A DNA stretch of 64,000 nt. Source: Acidobacteria subdivision 2 bacterium RH1 MAG20 (GTDB lineage: Bacteria > Acidobacteriota > Terriglobia > Terriglobales > Acidobacteriaceae). A program made the position numbers and the translations under genes. Shown piece by piece: positions 24,923 to 34,233 of the stretch. Within the stretch, counting starts at the first letter, position 1. Every line of letters begins with the position of its first letter. The DNA lies in NCBI GenBank assembly GCA_002197545.1, contig NFUO01000280.1:62001-126000 (forward strand), written 5' to 3'. Below the pieces are notes generated by a model. That model ran no database searches and was not told the origin of the DNA. It worked only from the letters and a program-made list of their open reading frames with translations.

Positions 24923-27799
24923 CTATGCCGAGAGCTTTATCCTAACGCTTGCCAGCGCCTCTGCGGTTATTCGTTGCTTCATTCCTGCCATTGCTTTCCA
25001 TGGATCGGATTTCAATCTTCCTCGCCATTCCTCAAATTCGGCCACGCGAAACACCGGACGCTTTGGCAGATTTAATTCCGACCACTTCAGCGGCAACGAA
25101 ACCGGACCGCCTGTTCTGGCACGCGGAGAAAAGGGAGCTACCGAAGTAGCTCCACGCTCATTTCGCAGATAGTCCAGGTAGATCTTTCCCTTGCGAGCTG
25201 CCTTCGTCATCTTAGTCAGATATAGCTCTGGATTGATCTTCTCCATAGCATTTACAAATCCATGCGCGAATTCTTTGAGTGTGGGCCACTCCAGCCTCGG
25301 GATAATCGGCGCGACGATATGTAGACCTTTTCCACCTGTAGTCTTCAAGAAACTCTCAAGCCCAATTGCCTTTAGTCTTTTGCGCACGTCCGCCGCAGCC
25401 TGCGTCAGTACCTTCCACCCAAGCTCCTCATCGGGATCGAGATCGAAGATCAGCCTGTCGGCATGTTCGAGATCTTCATTTCGAGACCCCCACGGATGTA
25501 TCTCAAGCACGCCCATCTGTGCGAGTCCAGCTAATGCCTCAGAGGTAGAGAGGGTAATGTAAGGCTCAACCTTTCCATTCTTATTGGCGACATCCACGCT
25601 GCCAATTCCAGGCGGCAACATCGAATTTACATGCTTCTGAAAGAAGCATGGCTGCCCCGATCCTTCGGGACATCGAACAAGGCTCAAAGGCCTGTCCGCT
25701 ATATGCGGCAGCATCTCTTCAGCAACTGCCCAATAATAATCTGCCAGCATCTGCTTCGTCAGGCCCGATTCAACATCAAGTATTTTTTCTGGATGCGTCA
25801 GTCGAATTTGAGGACGTTTGGCAGCTGCCAAACTCTTTGCCGCCGCTCGTCCCTTCAACACATATGCAGCACTTGTTTTGGCGGAAGATTTCGATTCCGA
25901 AACCCTCTTTTTCATACCTTTAGGACGAGGAGCAACGGTAGCCTCTTCGCGCACTACCTCTCGCGCACTCTTGTCCTCGCGTACTCCGAGAAACGCGGCC
26001 TGTCTAACCAGATTGTCCGCTGTCCAGGTAGCAAACCTGACCTGGACGACAAGCTCCGATTTCACCCATATGGCATCGCGTTTCGCATCGGCAGGCGGTT
26101 TCTCAAATGGCATAGCTGTTTGAGTCAAGGCTTCCAATTGTTCCCGCAGCATCTTATGTGTCTTTTGCGTAAACCCTGTTCCGGCACGTCCTGCATAAAT
26201 TAATTTGCCATCGCGGTAATATCCAAGCAGGAGCGCACCCACCCCGCGAATTCCATTGGATGGCAAGGTATATCCGCCGACAACAAACTCCTGCTCATGC
26301 AGACATTTCATCTTTAGCCAGTCGCTATTGCGTCCTGGCGAATAGCGTCCCATGGCTCTCTTCGAAACGATTCCCTCGGCATGAAGTTTACAGGCTTTAT
26401 AAAACAGATCTTTACCATTCGTCTCCAGATGTTCACTCATCCGCAGTCGGTCACTATCTACACTATTCAGCACCTCACCCAGCATCTCCTTACGTTTCTT
26501 TAGCGGAAGCCCCCGTATGTTCCGGCCGTCCATGTGCAACAAGTCGAAGCAGAAGTAGGTCAGCATGTTCGGAGCGCCATTCTGAAACGATGCTTGCAAA
26601 TCCGCGAAGTTGGTAGTCCCGTTTTCCGCGAGAACAACAACCTCACCATCAAGCGTTACTTTGTCCACCGCGAGCCTCGCAACCTCATTGGCAACAGCAC
26701 GAACTCTATCTGTCCAGTCCAACCCTTTACGCGTAAGCATCTGCACGCCAGAGCCGTCCTTTCGTGCCTGCATCCTGTATCCATCCAGTTTTAGCTCATG
26801 CAGCCAGCCTTCGCCTGACGGCGGAGCCACAGACTGCAATGCTAGTTGAGGGGATATAAATTGCGGCTGTTTTTCTTCCGGCAATTTTCGCAAGCTACTC
26901 TCGAATGCGCTAACGGTCATCGCGTGCTTTTTCCCTGGAACAAGACCCTCATTCTGACGATCCGAACGATAATCATCGGCTGCCTCTCCCGCGGTTTCTA
27001 CACCTTTGCCAACTTGTCGATACCAGGCTTTTCCTTTGGCTGTGTCTTTTGAATTCCACACATGATCTTCGTTACGGGTAATCTGTTCCATAGTACGTCC
27101 AGTAACAACGCTGTTAGGTTCTTCCTCCGTCACGCTAAGTTCATCACTTCTGCGTTCAAAATCGTCATGTTCTTTAATCAAAAGCCAATTAGGTTTACGC
27201 TCGTTCGCCGCCTTGCCCCCCATACGAATCAAGGTCCATTTCCCCTTGATCTTCGTGCCGTGCATCACGAACTTCAAGCTGCCATCGCGCAGGCCTTTAT
27301 CTACGTCTTCATGTCCGGCCTGAGGCTCCCATGTCCCCTGATCCCATAGCATTACCGTGCCGCCGCCGTATTGGCCTGCTGGAATTATCCCCTCAAAGCC
27401 GCCATACTCCATTGGATGATCTTCTACCTGAACCGCCAACCGCTTGTCGCCGGTGAAGTAGCTTGGCCCCTTTGTCACTGCCCAACTCTTCAGCACACCA
27501 TTCCAGCCCAGCCGAAAATCATAGTGCATGTGCGATGCAGCATGTTTCTGAATGCAGAAGGGAAGCCCCTCGCTCTTCGGGTTGCTTTTATGCAACTTTC
27601 CACTAGGTTCCGCTGTAACGTGAAAATCGCGCATGGAGCGATACCGCTTTAATTGTTCGTCAACGGCATTCGCAGCAGTTTCAGAGCGTTTAGCCTTTAC
27701 TTTTTTCAGAGCTGTACTGGAATATTTCTTCGGCGCGGACGTTTTAGCAATCGCCTTCTTTGCCACGGCCTTCTTTATCGGCTTCTTTGTCCCTGCCAT
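24923..27799 (-). CDS. ligD: NHEJ DNA ligase D (phosphoesterase-ligase-polymerase)
   Basis: Multidomain end-joining enzyme of about 958 aa. The ATG at 27799 is preferred (GGAGAG upstream) over a GTG at 27811. A Lys/Ala-rich basic tail of about 45 residues is followed by the 3'-phosphoesterase domain ('FCIQKHAASHMHYDFRLG', 'VTKGPS'), then the ATP-dependent ligase with nucleotidyl-Lys in 'ELKLDGYRMQARKDG' and 'DGEVVVLAENG', then an archaeo-eukaryotic-primase-type polymerase domain with 'LIFDLDPDEELGW' (metal Asp pair) and 'KTTGGKGLHIVAPI'. Order is PE-LIG-POL, as in Pseudomonas rather than POL-PE-LIG of mycobacteria. Ku lies directly upstream, 25 bp away. Confidence 0.95.
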   Translation of the reverse strand: MAGTKKPIKKAVAKKAIAKTSAPKKYSSTALKKVKAKRSETAANAVDEQLKRYRSMRDFHVTAEPSGKLHKSNPKSEGLPFCIQKHAASHMHYDFRLGWNGVLKSWAVTKGPSYFTGDKRLAVQVEDHPMEYGGFEGIIPAGQYGGGTVMLWDQGTWEPQAGHEDVDKGLRDGSLKFVMHGTKIKGKWTLIRMGGKAANERKPNWLLIKEHDDFERRSDELSVTEEEPNSVVTGRTMEQITRNEDHVWNSKDTAKGKAWYRQVGKGVETAGEAADDYRSDRQNEGLVPGKKHAMTVSAFESSLRKLPEEKQPQFISPQLALQSVAPPSGEGWLHELKLDGYRMQARKDGSGVQMLTRKGLDWTDRVRAVANEVARLAVDKVTLDGEVVVLAENGTTNFADLQASFQNGAPNMLTYFCFDLLHMDGRNIRGLPLKKRKEMLGEVLNSVDSDRLRMSEHLETNGKDLFYKACKLHAEGIVSKRAMGRYSPGRNSDWLKMKCLHEQEFVVGGYTLPSNGIRGVGALLLGYYRDGKLIYAGRAGTGFTQKTHKMLREQLEALTQTAMPFEKPPADAKRDAIWVKSELVVQVRFATWTADNLVRQAAFLGVREDKSAREVVREEATVAPRPKGMKKRVSESKSSAKTSAAYVLKGRAAAKSLAAAKRPQIRLTHPEKILDVESGLTKQMLADYYWAVAEEMLPHIADRPLSLVRCPEGSGQPCFFQKHVNSMLPPGIGSVDVANKNGKVEPYITLSTSEALAGLAQMGVLEIHPWGSRNEDLEHADRLIFDLDPDEELGWKVLTQAAADVRKRLKAIGLESFLKTTGGKGLHIVAPIIPRLEWPTLKEFAHGFVNAMEKINPELYLTKMTKAARKGKIYLDYLRNERGATSVAPFSPRARTGGPVSLPLKWSELNLPKRPVFRVAEFEEWRGRLKSDPWKAMAGMKQRITAEALASVRIKLSA

Positions 27800-27824
27800 C
27801 TCACTCTCCACCAGGTTCAGCCCG

Positions 27825-28754
27825 CTAAGCCGACTTACGCCTTCCGCTGTTTCTGGCCGTCGTCTTTGCCGCAGGCTTTACCAGAGTGAGCCCCTTCTTA
27901 TGATCGCTCATGGCGACGGGCTTTTTCTTTGATTCTGAGACAGTCCCGCCACTGACGCTCTTTCGGAGAGCATCCATCAGGTTCACCACATTTCCACGCT
28001 TCGGCGCGGAAGTTTCTTTAGGAATCGGAGCGTGCTTTATCTTCGCCTCTACCAGTTCCTTCAGCGCAGCTTCGTAACCATCCTTAAACTTTTCCGGATC
28101 GAACTTCGCGGCTTTCTTCTTTATCAAGCTCTCTGCCAGCTCGAGAGAGTCCTCATTCACTGCAACTTTCTTGATATCATGGAAGTACTCTGCGGGATCG
28201 CGCAACTCCTCCTGATACCGCATTGTGTAAGCCATCATTCCGGCCAGTTTGTCATCGCTTGGCGAAGTGATGGCCAATATATGCTCGCGGCCACCGAACG
28301 CGATTTTGCCCAAGGCGGCTTTCTTCATCTTCTGGAGGGCCTTGCGTACTACCGCGAACGCTTCGGCCTGGGTATCGTTTTCAGGGACCACAAAGTAAGG
28401 CTTCTCCAGATACTCGGGTTCCAGTTCATCCAGCCCTACGAACTGCGTCACTTCGACAGTGTGTTTCGAGGGTACGCGCAGATTTTCGATTTCGCTGGGC
28501 TCAAGCGTGACGTACTGGCCCTTGCGGTACTCATAGCCCTTGACGATCTCGTCCTTCTCGACCGGCGCGGCGGCCTCGTCAGGTGCCTGTTCGATTGCCG
28601 AGGCCAGCACCTTCTGATGCCGCACCCGCTCACCAGTTTTCCGACTTATCTGATGGAAATGAATGTCACCCTTCGCCTCTGTGGCGACAAACAGCTTCAC
28701 TCCAAACGTAACCAGCGATATCTGGATCTGCCCAGACCAGTAGGGACGCGCCAC
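27825..28754 (-). CDS. ku: Non-homologous end joining protein Ku
   Basis: Homodimeric ring protein that binds double-strand break ends and recruits LigD. A GTG at 28754 is chosen: GAGG lies 6 nt upstream and the protein then begins 'ARPYWSGQIQISLVTFGVKL', the canonical bacterial Ku start. The longer frame to 28856 runs back into the neighbouring gene. About 309 aa. Ku core to about residue 255 ('HFHQISRKTGERVRHQKV', 'KGYEYRKGQYVTLEPSE'), followed by a Lys-rich tail ('KKKPVAMSDHKK', 'GRRKSA') that usually binds DNA and LigD. Operon with ligD. Confidence 0.95.
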   Translation of the reverse strand: MARPYWSGQIQISLVTFGVKLFVATEAKGDIHFHQISRKTGERVRHQKVLASAIEQAPDEAAAPVEKDEIVKGYEYRKGQYVTLEPSEIENLRVPSKHTVEVTQFVGLDELEPEYLEKPYFVVPENDTQAEAFAVVRKALQKMKKAALGKIAFGGREHILAITSPSDDKLAGMMAYTMRYQEELRDPAEYFHDIKKVAVNEDSLELAESLIKKKAAKFDPEKFKDGYEAALKELVEAKIKHAPIPKETSAPKRGNVVNLMDALRKSVSGGTVSESKKKPVAMSDHKKGLTLVKPAAKTTARNSGRRKSA

Positions 28755-28824
28755 AAGCACCTCGCAAGGCGGAGAATTCCGTCTCTTTTTAGGATTCCGA
28801 GCCCGCGGCCAAAGATGCCCACCA

Positions 28825-29592
28825 TCAATCCGGCAGAGCTGAGCCCTCCAGTCCAAACCGTAGATTCACCCGTCCCGCAGTAGAGAACTGCACATCCACC
28901 ACCGAACCTGCCGAAGCCTGCGTATTCCCAGTCCAGCTTCCGGTGGTAACCCAGTCGCCACGTTTCAGGCCACCTGTCCGGGATGCGCCCTCATTCGCAA
29001 GATAGGGAAGCAGCCGCAGCAAGTCGCCCGAAGTATTTGAGCCGGTTCGCTCTACCCGCACCGCTCCATCGACGGCCAGCATGACATGCTCCTGAGTGAA
29101 ATCGATCCGTTGCCAATCTGTGTAAGCGTCTCCATACACAAAGCCCCCATGCATTTGCAGATCGGCAATCATGGACAGGCGCGAGGCTTGCGCGGGATCG
29201 ACAAAAGCGCTCTCCAGAACTTCAATCGCCGGGTGGCAGCTTGCAATCGCGCCCAAAACCTCATCGCGGGAATAGAGGGTCTTTCGCGGAGGCAGGTCCT
29301 CGCCCATCAAAAACGCAATCTCAGCTTCCAGCCCACGATATCGGTGCGTTATGCCGCGCAATTCACAGCCGCTGCACGACATCCACGCCGCTGGCATCGG
29401 GGCAAACAGAGGTACAGCGCCCGCAGAGGGGGCACCCGCCTTCCATCCGCCGATTGCCTCGTATGCCCACGACAATTTGTCCTGGACGAAATAAGCCTCT
29501 TCCATCGTCTCCGGCCGTAGATCCTTCGGAAGGTCTACAATCGGCTTGTTTGTTCTGCGTGCATCGAGCAGCATATCTGCTGCATTCATCAT
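28825..29592 (-). CDS. 2-keto-4-pentenoate hydratase / fumarylacetoacetate hydrolase family protein
   Basis: Soluble metal-dependent hydratase or decarboxylase of the MhpD-like FAH superfamily. The ATG at 29592 is used (AGGA upstream), giving about 255 aa, the usual MhpD length; an ATG at 29589 is also possible and the frame stays open to 29637. Visible features: 'AYFVQDKLSW' and 'IGGWKAGAPSAG' at the N terminus, 'GLEAEIAFLMGEDLPPR' (two metal-ligand Glu), and 'IADLQMHGGFVYG', where the Asp is the third ligand. C-terminal 'GDWVTTGSWTGNTQASAGSVV' fits substrate-pocket residues. The substrate could be a 2-keto-4-pentenoate or 2-oxo acid from aromatic degradation. It is upstream of ku on the same strand but separated by 70 bp. 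Confidence 0.82.
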   Translation of the reverse strand: MMNAADMLLDARRTNKPIVDLPKDLRPETMEEAYFVQDKLSWAYEAIGGWKAGAPSAGAVPLFAPMPAAWMSCSGCELRGITHRYRGLEAEIAFLMGEDLPPRKTLYSRDEVLGAIASCHPAIEVLESAFVDPAQASRLSMIADLQMHGGFVYGDAYTDWQRIDFTQEHVMLAVDGAVRVERTGSNTSGDLLRLLPYLANEGASRTGGLKRGDWVTTGSWTGNTQASAGSVVDVQFSTAGRVNLRFGLEGSALPD

Positions 29593-29806
29593 TTGCCGTT
29601 CCTGAACGCCATTCATCATGCAGACAGTTTGCACCAATTCGCCCTGTTCTGTCTCGCACTGAAGCTGACTTCGTTTCCCCCCTATAACCTTTTAGAAAAA
29701 GACACATCTAACCTCTGCATTCGGACGTAATCTAAATAGCGGCAGTATCTTGCAGACTATAGGGTATCTTCACCGTGCTCCAGTCGCAAGGAAAGGGAAC
29801 AGCGCC

Positions 29807-30796
29807 ATGCTTCTTCGTAAGTCCAATAGCCTCGGCCCTGGCATCGCCTCCTCCGAAATCACATCGACTGGAGTTTTCGAGCGGCATCAACAAAACCGTC
29901 GTCGGTTTCTCACCGAAGCAGCTATGGTCGGAGCAGGCGCCATCGCAGCTACTCGCATCCCCGGCCTCTTCCATCCTGACGAAGAAGTCCAGGCCGCCAC
30001 CCAGCTTCAGACTGTCCCCAGCAAATACACTGTCCCCGATGCTCAAACCCCCTTCAACAAAGCCACTAATTACAACAATTTCTATGAATTCGGCACCGAT
30101 AAATCCGATCCAGCCCGCAACGCCCACACCCTCATCACCCGCCCTTGGACGGTGAAGGTCGACGGCCTCGTCAAGAAGCCCCAGACGCTCGACATCGACT
30201 CCATCATGCGCTATCGCCCTATCGAGAGCCGCGTCTACCGGCATCGCTGCGTCGAGGCCTGGTCGATGGTCATCCCCTGGGATGGCTATTCGCTCTCCGA
30301 ACTCGTCAACTTCTGCCAACCGCTGCCCAGTGCCAAGTACATCGAGTTCACAACCCTTCTCGACCGGAAGTCGATGCCAAATGTTCCCGGAGGTTTTAAT
30401 TGGCCCTATACTGAAGGCCTGCGCATGGACGAAGCTATGAATCCGTTGGCCTTGCTTACGTTCGGCTGCTACGGTCAGGCGCTACCCAACCAGAATGGTG
30501 CGCCCATCCGTGTTGTCATGCCCTGGAAGTATGGGTTCAAGAGCTGCAAATCCATCGTTAAAATCAGCTTCACAGCAAAACAGCCGAACACGCTCTGGAA
30601 CGAGATGGCGCCGAACGAATACGGCTTCTATTCAAACGTCAACCCGAAGGTAGATCATCCTCGCTGGAGCCAGGCCCACGAACGCCGCATAGATTCCAGC
30701 GCCTTTCCCCGCACCATTCCGACCCAGATGTTCAACGGTTACGGCGATCAGGTAGCCAGCCTATACAGCGGTATGGATCTCAAAAAATACTACTGA
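29807..30796 (+). CDS. msrP: Protein-methionine-sulfoxide reductase catalytic subunit MsrP
   Basis: Periplasmic molybdopterin enzyme that reduces methionine sulfoxide in envelope proteins. The ATG at 29807 follows GGGAAC; the protein then has a Tat signal, 'NRRRFLTEAAMVGAGAIAA'. Core fold begins around residue 75; the Mo-ligand Cys is about residue 148 in 'YRHRCVEAWSMVIPW', and 'PNQNGAPIRVVMPWKYGFK' is the typical pterin-binding stretch. C-terminal 'NGYGDQVASLYSGMDLKKYY' is the standard ending. 329 aa matches YedY/MsrP. Partner gene msrQ lies 179 bp downstream. Confidence 0.95.
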   Translation: MLLRKSNSLGPGIASSEITSTGVFERHQQNRRRFLTEAAMVGAGAIAATRIPGLFHPDEEVQAATQLQTVPSKYTVPDAQTPFNKATNYNNFYEFGTDKSDPARNAHTLITRPWTVKVDGLVKKPQTLDIDSIMRYRPIESRVYRHRCVEAWSMVIPWDGYSLSELVNFCQPLPSAKYIEFTTLLDRKSMPNVPGGFNWPYTEGLRMDEAMNPLALLTFGCYGQALPNQNGAPIRVVMPWKYGFKSCKSIVKISFTAKQPNTLWNEMAPNEYGFYSNVNPKVDHPRWSQAHERRIDSSAFPRTIPTQMFNGYGDQVASLYSGMDLKKYY

Positions 30797-30867
30797 CCAT
30801 CGTCACTTTTCACGAGTTTTCAACTGCTCTATCTGTAGTTTTTTGCAAGGCCAAAGGTTCTTTCCAG

Positions 30868-30927
30868 CTATGCCATCCCAAGCGGACAATGGCACCGAAC
30901 GGCGAAATTCTGCAAGGGATGGCATAG
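30868..30927. repeat. 12-nt perfect inverted repeat between msrP and msrQ
   Basis: CTATGCCATCCC at 30868-30879 and its exact reverse complement at 30916-30927, separated by 36 nt. It lies 49-108 bp before msrQ. No T-run follows the right arm. It may modulate msrQ expression relative to msrP, or be an operator. Confidence 0.6.
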
Positions 30928-30975
30928 TAAAGCTTGACGTTGGTCACAAATTCACCTTCGCGATAAAACCCATCT

Positions 30976-31689
30976 ATGTCGAAACGATCCATCATCGCCC
31001 TCAAGTTACTCCTTCATCTTCTTTGTATTGCTCCCTTCGTTTACCTTCTTCATCTTTACGGCAACGGTACGCTCGCGCTCAATCCTGATCCGGTTAACTA
31101 CATCACCCATTTCACTGGCAACTGGACGCTCTACATCCTCCTCGCCACGCTGGCTATCACACCCCTTCGCCGCCTCTCGTCACGAATAGGCTTCCTGGTT
31201 CGGTTCCGCCGTATGATCGGCCTCTACGCCTTCTTTTACGCAACGCTCCACCTTGCCACCTATATCTTCCTCTTCTCTGGCTATGACATTGTTACCGCCC
31301 TCACAGGTCTTCGCGCGGGTCATCCCGGCCAAATCATTGTGCAGTGGAAGGCGATCTGGCCAGCCATCGCTGACGACCTCCTCAAGCGACGCTTCATTCA
31401 GGTTGGACTCTTTGCCTGGGTCATACTGTTTGCGCTAGCCATCACCTCTCCTGCCTTCATCATGCGGGCCATGGGAGGCAAAAACTGGCAGCGTCTCCAT
31501 CGCCTCATTTATGTCGCCGCCATCGCCGGAGTTATCCACTTCTGGTGGCTGGTCAAGACCGGTGTCCGCACTCCCTGGAAAGATACCGCTGTTGTAACCG
31601 TCCTGCTCCTTGCCCGCATCGTCTATGCCGCTCTAAAGCGCCGCAAACGCATTTCAGCGCGATCAGCACCAGTCATCAGCAGAGCCTAG
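30976..31689 (+). CDS. msrQ: Heme-binding membrane subunit MsrQ
   Basis: Inner-membrane b-type heme protein that passes electrons from the quinone pool or flavin to MsrP. 237 aa with about six TM segments of the ferric-reductase-like fold. 'NYITHFTGNWTLYILLATLA' matches the family, with candidate heme His in 'FYATLHLATYIFLF', 'QRLHRLIYVAAIAGVIHFWW'. C-terminal 'KRRKRISARS' is a basic tail. The ATG at 30976 is the only sensible start. Encoded after msrP as in Gram-negative MsrPQ systems but with an unusually long 179-bp gap. Confidence 0.9.
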   Translation: MSKRSIIALKLLLHLLCIAPFVYLLHLYGNGTLALNPDPVNYITHFTGNWTLYILLATLAITPLRRLSSRIGFLVRFRRMIGLYAFFYATLHLATYIFLFSGYDIVTALTGLRAGHPGQIIVQWKAIWPAIADDLLKRRFIQVGLFAWVILFALAITSPAFIMRAMGGKNWQRLHRLIYVAAIAGVIHFWWLVKTGVRTPWKDTAVVTVLLLARIVYAALKRRKRISARSAPVISRA

Positions 31690-31811
31690 ATTCTCGGTAG
31701 CGGCTACAGCTTCAGATATTCGCGAATCCATTGAACTGGACGGATCTCGCTCCTCCACATAGAATCGTCTTCGAATCACGGCCCCTATTCTGCAAGTCGA
31801 AAGGGAAGTTC

Positions 31812-32843
31812 ATGTCCGCTACAGCCTTAACCCCAGCCGCATCCACCGTCACACCGGAACGCATCATGCAGTTCGCCTGGGGCTACGTTCCACCACTCAT
31901 CCTCGAAGCCGCCATTAGCCATCGCATCTTTGACGTTCTTGACGACAGCCCTAAAGATCTTCAACAGGTCCACAAAGCCACCGGCGCCTCTCTACGGGGC
32001 CTTGCGGCCATTATGAATGCTCTTGTTGGTCTCGACTTCCTTGCTAAAGACGATCATGGCCTTTACTCGCTTACCCCCGAGAGCGCGACCTTCCTGGTTA
32101 GCACCAAGCCCAGCTTTCAGGGTGGCATCATCCGCCACACCAGCGGGCACCTGATCCCAAAATGGCTTCACCTTAACGACATCGTTGCCACCGGCAAGCC
32201 TGCCGCCGCAGTGAACCAGCAAGCCGAAGGCAGCGACTTCTTCCAGAAGTTTGTCTCCGACATCTTTCCCATGTCCTATCCATCGGCACAAGTGCTGGCG
32301 GGCCACCTCAATCTCGCTTCACTCCCTCATCCCACGGCTCTCGATCTTGCCGCGGGGTCCGGCGTCTGGGGCATCGCTCTCGCACAGAGCGCGCCCAATC
32401 TCCACGTGACTGCTGTTGATTGGCCTGATGTTCTGCCCGTCACTCGCAAAACGGCCACCCGCTTTGGCCTTGCCGACCGCTTTTCTTTCGTCGCCGGAGA
32501 CCTCCTCGAAGCCGACTTCGGGGCCCAGCATACCGTGGCGACCCTCGGACATATCCTCCATAGCGAGGGCGAAAAACGCAGCCGCGCTCTCCTCGCCAAA
32601 ACCTTCAAGGCACTTGCTCCCGGCGGGACCATTGCCATCGCCGAATTCCTCGTCAACCCTGACCGCAAAGGTCCCGTGAACGGCCTCTTCTTCGCTGTTA
32701 ACATGCTGGTGAACACCGATCAGGGTAACACTTACTCTTTTGAAGAGATCAGCGAATGGTTGCGCGAAGCTGGCTTTGAAAACCCCCAAACCCTGGTTGC
32801 CCCTGGTCCCTCGCCTCTGATTCTCGCAAGTAGGCCGTCATAG
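31812..32843 (+). CDS. SAM-dependent O-methyltransferase-like protein
   Basis: Cytoplasmic methyltransferase of the Methyltransf_2 (plant-OMT/acetylserotonin-OMT-like) family, about 343 aa. The ATG at 31812 has GGGAAG upstream; the longer frame from 31731 is unlikely. Residues about 15-100 form the winged-helix dimerisation domain ('RIMQFAWGYVPPLILEAAI', 'GASLRGLAAIMNALVGLDFL'). The SAM-binding motif is 'ALDLAAGSGVWGIALAQ', then 'VTAVDWPDVLPVTRKTA' and 'DRFSFVAGDLLEADFG'; 'HILHSEGEKRSRALLAKTF' carries the usual catalytic His region. The acceptor is unknown. Its own transcription unit seems likely; it ends 66 bp before the convergent ZIP gene. Confidence 0.82.
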   Translation: MSATALTPAASTVTPERIMQFAWGYVPPLILEAAISHRIFDVLDDSPKDLQQVHKATGASLRGLAAIMNALVGLDFLAKDDHGLYSLTPESATFLVSTKPSFQGGIIRHTSGHLIPKWLHLNDIVATGKPAAAVNQQAEGSDFFQKFVSDIFPMSYPSAQVLAGHLNLASLPHPTALDLAAGSGVWGIALAQSAPNLHVTAVDWPDVLPVTRKTATRFGLADRFSFVAGDLLEADFGAQHTVATLGHILHSEGEKRSRALLAKTFKALAPGGTIAIAEFLVNPDRKGPVNGLFFAVNMLVNTDQGNTYSFEEISEWLREAGFENPQTLVAPGPSPLILASRPS

Positions 32844-32909
32844 ACTCATTTCCTATCGATGTGGAGATGGGTGCCTCATGTCCGGATCTTCGGACATGGG
32901 CTCCTGCGT

Positions 32910-33638
32910 CTAAGCCGGCCCCAACATCCGCAGCAGAAAGAACACGACAACGCCTGCGAAAAAGATCAGCGCCATCTTAATTCCCGGCTCGTGATTCACC
33001 TCGGGCACCAGATCGGTCGCTGCTACATAGATAGTGACGCCGGCAGACAATGGCAATCCTGCACGCACCAGCGAAGGTTCCAGATTGATGACCAGTACGC
33101 CGAGCACTGTGGTGGCTCCCAGAAACAGTGCAGAGTTCAGGGCCGCACGACGACTCTGCCCGCCCGCCATCATTACGCTTGCTACGGTGAATCCTTCTGG
33201 CAGTTTGTGCAGAAATACCGCAAAAAAGAGCACCCAGCCAAGCCACTCGGAGACCACAAACCCTGAACCAATGGCGACGCCATCGAAGAACGTATGCGTC
33301 GCCAATCCAAGCAGTACAGAATAGCTGGTCTTCGCTGATAAAAACTCATGATGATGGGTCTCTTCCCCAAAGTGGAAATGCGGAACCAGGGAGTGTTCCA
33401 GTAGATGGACTCCACAGTATCCAATTAAGATCAGCACCGGGGCCCACTTCGGGTTTACCGCCATTCCTTCCGGCACCATCTCCAGTAAAGCCGCAGCCAG
33501 CATGAAGCCAGCGCCCAACGCCACAAAGTATCGCAATACCTTCGCTGAAGGCGAACGCCGGACGAGCAGGATTCCACCCAGATAGTCTGCGAGGCCGGCG
33601 ACCAACCCTAGCCCAACGCTCAACCACAGCTTCGGCAT
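32910..33638 (-). CDS. ZIP family divalent metal transporter
   Basis: Inner-membrane Zn/Fe-type importer of 242 aa with eight predicted TM segments. 'GLGLVAGLADYLGGILL' opens the fold; a His-rich loop 'PHFHFGEETHHHEF' lies between TM3 and TM4, and the core metal-binding TM4/TM5 are 'GLATHTFFDGVAIGSGF' (HxxxD) and 'FLHKLPEGFTVASVMM' (HxxPEG). These are the ZIP signature residues. The last gene of a mostly minus-strand run; the gap to the DUF4149 gene (76 bp) allows a separate promoter. Confidence 0.9.
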   Translation of the reverse strand: MPKLWLSVGLGLVAGLADYLGGILLVRRSPSAKVLRYFVALGAGFMLAAALLEMVPEGMAVNPKWAPVLILIGYCGVHLLEHSLVPHFHFGEETHHHEFLSAKTSYSVLLGLATHTFFDGVAIGSGFVVSEWLGWVLFFAVFLHKLPEGFTVASVMMAGGQSRRAALNSALFLGATTVLGVLVINLEPSLVRAGLPLSAGVTIYVAATDLVPEVNHEPGIKMALIFFAGVVVFFLLRMLGPA

Positions 33639-33714
33639 CGTTAGGCGTTATGGCGAAACTGCATCACATCGCCATCCTTTACCGAACCCATTGGCAGACC
33701 GATGACTTCAATTT

Positions 33715-34233
33715 TCATATTCGTTTGATTTTACCCGTCTCGGGCCACTGCGATTCGCGGGCCAGAAAGAGCACCACGCCAAGACCGCAAAAGAACACCA
33801 GGCCCTCCAGCCGCTCCGACCAGACATGCAGTTCTTCAAAATCTCCGCGCGCCGGGTTTGTCATCGCTGCAGCATCAATGTCGCCTCCGGCCGTCACACG
33901 GTCCAGTTCCATCGCCGGTAGAACATGAAATTGTGAGTAGGCTGTTATCGCAAGCATCACCAGGGTCAGCGCCATCTCCACAGCAAATCCTGCCCGCGCA
34001 GGAACTTCAGCCCGTAGCCACAGGAGCGTGGTCGCAACACAGAATACTCCTCCGCCAATCAGTCCAATCAAGTGGAGAACGCGCAACGTTCCACCCACGA
34101 CGAGACCAGCCTCATGCGGACTAGCCAGACTGTGAAAGGCAGTGGACGCAACCACAAACGCAAAGAAGGCAAGGCCGCCTACCCAGGCCACCATCGCCAG
34201 CAACCGCAATGCTCTCAGTACGGTTTCGATCAT
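33715..34233 (-). CDS. DUF4149 membrane protein
   Basis: Integral membrane protein of 172 aa with about four TM segments: 'LLAMVAWVGGLAFFAFVV', 'LHLIGLIGGGVFCVATTLL', 'MALTLVMLAITAYSQF', 'LEGLVFFCGLGVVLFLA'. The pattern, with a long loop between TM3 and TM4 ('MELDRVTAGG...SERLEG'), matches DUF4149/copD-like proteins of unknown function. The ATG shares one base with the htpX stop (TAATG), so it is translated with the protease; a membrane quality-control or envelope role is a guess. Confidence 0.7.
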   Translation of the reverse strand: MIETVLRALRLLAMVAWVGGLAFFAFVVASTAFHSLASPHEAGLVVGGTLRVLHLIGLIGGGVFCVATTLLWLRAEVPARAGFAVEMALTLVMLAITAYSQFHVLPAMELDRVTAGGDIDAAAMTNPARGDFEELHVWSERLEGLVFFCGLGVVLFLARESQWPETGKIKRI

